Source: CAWFGW01 sp963815495
GTDB lineage: Bacteria; Bacteroidota; Bacteroidia; Cytophagales; JAAEPT01
Direction of reading: 5' to 3'
DNA: 64,000 nt
Assembly: GCA_963815495.1 (NCBI GenBank)
Contig: CAWFGW010000006.1
Span: 62,001 to 126,000, forward strand
A program made the translations under genes and the position numbers. This document shows positions 62,785 to 64,000 of the stretch, piece after piece (the stretch's first letter is position 1; each line of letters opens with the position of its first letter). The notes under the pieces were generated by a model that ran no database searches, was not told where the DNA came from, and saw only the letters and a list, made by a program, of their open reading frames with translations.

Positions 62785-63822
62785 ATGAAAAGAACATTGC
62801 TATTACTAGTTGTTTCTGTGTTATCAGTTGTTACCATGGCACAGTCACCAGAAAGTATGAGTTATCAAGCTGTAGTGCGTAACACTGCCAATGAACTGCT
62901 AGATAACACCACTATTGGAATCCAAGTAAGCATTCTTCAAGGAAGTTCAACGGGTTCAGTTGTTTATTCTGAAACGCAACTACCAATGACAAATGCTAAT
63001 GGATTAATAAGCATTGAAATAGGAACAGGTAACACCACTTCTGGTGATTTTTCTACCATAGATTGGTCAAATGGCCCCTTCTTTATTAAAACAGAAGTGG
63101 ACCCAGATGGTGGAGCAAACTATACCATTACAGGTACTAGTCAATTGTTAAGTGTGCCTTATGCCTTATATGCAAACAAAGCAGGTAATGTATTTAGTGG
63201 TGATTACAATGACTTAAGCAACAAACCTGATTTTGTAACTCCAACAGCATTTGCTGATTCAATTAGTACTTTAAGAAGTTTAATTGCAGACTTAGACCAG
63301 CGATTAAAAGCACTAGAGCCACAACCACTTGCAGTAGGTGATACGCTTCAGGGCGGAGTGGTTGTTTACATTTATAAAGAAGGTGACGCTGGTTATGTCG
63401 TAGGAGAGGAGCATGGTATTATCTGTTCTGTATCTGATACAAGCGGCCCATGGTCAGGTGGTATATTCACCAACGTGATAGGAACTTCTGGAAACATCGG
63501 TACTGGTGATGCAAACATGACAGCGATTATCAATTCTTCAGGTGCGGGTAACGCTGCAGGCGCTGCTAGAGCTTATGAAAGCAATGGTTACGATGATTGG
63601 TTTCTACCCTCATCAAGTACTTTGCAGCAGATGTGTGCAAATCAGGAAGCAATTAATGCAGGTTTAGCAACAATGGGTGGTAACGCTTTTGCCGCAGATT
63701 ACTACTGGTCAAGTACACAACATGATTTTAATTTTGCAACGCGTATTATTTTTACTAATTGTGGCGGATCTAATGGCAGTAAAAGTAACAACTTAAAAGT
63801 TCGACCTGTTAGAAAGTTCTAA
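62785..63822 (+). CDS. Exported protein with collagen-less trimer stalk and DUF1566/Lcl-like C-domain
   Basis: A 345-residue exported protein. Signal peptide to about residue 19 (VTMAQ), then a beta-rich domain common in Bacteroidota (MSYQAVVRNTANELLDNTT, in part; LLSVPYALYANKAG), a short linker with a coiled-coil heptad run (about 160-180, LRSLIADLDQRLKALE), and a C-terminal domain of the DUF1566/Lcl type (about 195-345; GVVVYIYKEGDAGYVVG, DWFLPSSSTLQQMC, YYWSSTQ, LKVRPVRKF). No sorting domain, so its partner of 6 bases upstream may carry it. Such proteins act as surface adhesins or tip proteins. Terminator follows. Confidence 0.82.
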   Translation: MKRTLLLLVVSVLSVVTMAQSPESMSYQAVVRNTANELLDNTTIGIQVSILQGSSTGSVVYSETQLPMTNANGLISIEIGTGNTTSGDFSTIDWSNGPFFIKTEVDPDGGANYTITGTSQLLSVPYALYANKAGNVFSGDYNDLSNKPDFVTPTAFADSISTLRSLIADLDQRLKALEPQPLAVGDTLQGGVVVYIYKEGDAGYVVGEEHGIICSVSDTSGPWSGGIFTNVIGTSGNIGTGDANMTAIINSSGAGNAAGAARAYESNGYDDWFLPSSSTLQQMCANQEAINAGLATMGGNAFAADYYWSSTQHDFNFATRIIFTNCGGSNGSKSNNLKVRPVRKF

Positions 63823-63845
63823 GAGTTAAAACACTGGTTTTATTT

Positions 63846-63878
63846 AAAAAAGAGGGGATGGGTATTCCCTCTTTTTTT
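63846..63878. terminator. Intrinsic terminator between secreted protein and greA-type genes
   Basis: Stem AAAAAGAGGG / CCCTCTTTTT (10 bases) with a 10-base loop. A and T runs on both sides let it serve both the plus-strand gene ending at 63822 and the minus-strand gene ending at 63917. Confidence 0.85.
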
Positions 63879-63916
63879 ATGTCTTTTAAAATAGCCTGAT
63901 ATCTATTTTGGCTAGA

Positions 63917-64000
63917 CTACTTCTCGTATTCTATTGTTAGAATACGCCACACAAAATCACCTATTTTTGTTTTAACAATCACTTCGTCACCAACTTGTTT
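63917..64000 (-). CDS. GreA/GreB-type elongation factor, 3' end only
   Basis: The last 27 codons run into the window end; the start lies past base 64000. The translation KQVGDEVIVKTKIGD and WRILTIEYEK matches the end of GreA/GreB proteins (VGDEV-x-V-x-TP-x-G then I-L-x-I-E-Y), which rescue backtracked RNA polymerase. The C-terminal domain is FKBP-like. GreA or GreB cannot be told apart from this piece. Stop TAG at 63917-63919. Confidence 0.8.
   Translation of the reverse strand, partial: KQVGDEVIVKTKIGDFVWRILTIEYEK

Noticed and set aside
1..64000. CRISPR arrays, tRNA or rRNA genes, insertion sequences, integrases
   Set aside because: None could be seen on either strand. The tandem repeats found are short and lack spacers.

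Overview
The window is one continuous stretch of an AT-rich chromosome from a Bacteroidota bacterium, probably a marine or surface-associated polysaccharide degrader from the Cytophagales/Flavobacteriales sphere; the order cannot be fixed from this sequence alone. The phylum call rests on several type IX secretion (T9SS) C-terminal sorting domains of both type A and type B, a PorE-like OmpA protein, lipobox proteins with DUF4296, a hybrid histidine kinase fused to an AraC domain, DUF4199 and DUF1206 proteins, an Mla-type ABC system of the MlaE-MlaF-MlaD kind, and a gapA promoter of the Bacteroidota form TTTG-N20-TAnnTTTG. No rRNA, tRNA, CRISPR array, transposase or integrase was seen.

Layout. 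0-1 kb: start of cysM plus cysE (cysteine synthesis). 1-3 kb: PorE-like protein. 3-6 kb: 5-oxoprolinase operon pxpABC, a DNA methyltransferase-type repair protein and an MgtC protein. 6.6-12.2 kb: housekeeping minus-strand genes (DUF2007, DUF423, YggS), a reduced BatA/DUF58 cluster, a DUF4296 lipoprotein, and an ECF sigma factor with a coupled small membrane protein. 12.3-13.4 kb: gapA. 13.4-19.5 kb: a secretion cargo island in which two paralogous small beta-barrel-like genes flank a type A and a type B T9SS protein; an octamer tandem repeat sits directly upstream of the first cargo start codon. 19.5-22.1 kb: folA, fmt and namZ, all broken by single-base indels. 22.2-32.9 kb: LolC-type permease, a PL14-like lyase, an exported WD40-caspase operon, purU-rpe, a lipoprotein, a thioesterase and DUF4199. 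33-41.5 kb: large catalase, DUF1206, a GH3-type adenylating enzyme, an exported HExGH protein and the mla operon. 41.8-50.2 kb: a BamA/TamA-like barrel, a hybrid two-component regulator facing a lipoprotein gene across a 20-bp-phased repeat array, DUF4112, a small STAS-like protein, HlyIII and queA. 50.2-64 kb: TPR protein, phosphoesterase, beta-barrel-like protein, an unknown secreted protein, an AraC regulator with an in-frame stop, an App1-type phosphatase, a PL11-like rhamnogalacturonan lyase, three more secreted surface proteins, and the 3' end of a greA-type gene.

How the genes fit together: T9SS cargo (two polysaccharide lyases, adhesin-like and propeller proteins) with PorE suggest a surface-digesting lifestyle. 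Mla, BamA-like, LolC-like and NamZ proteins serve the envelope. The sharpest things to follow up are the phased repeat array near 45.2 kb, the octamer repeat near 14.15 kb, the exported WD40-caspase operon with a standalone RND-porter-like protein, the coupled sigma/small membrane protein pair, and the cluster of eight indels at 18.66-22.02 kb, which most likely marks poor local sequence quality rather than true gene decay.
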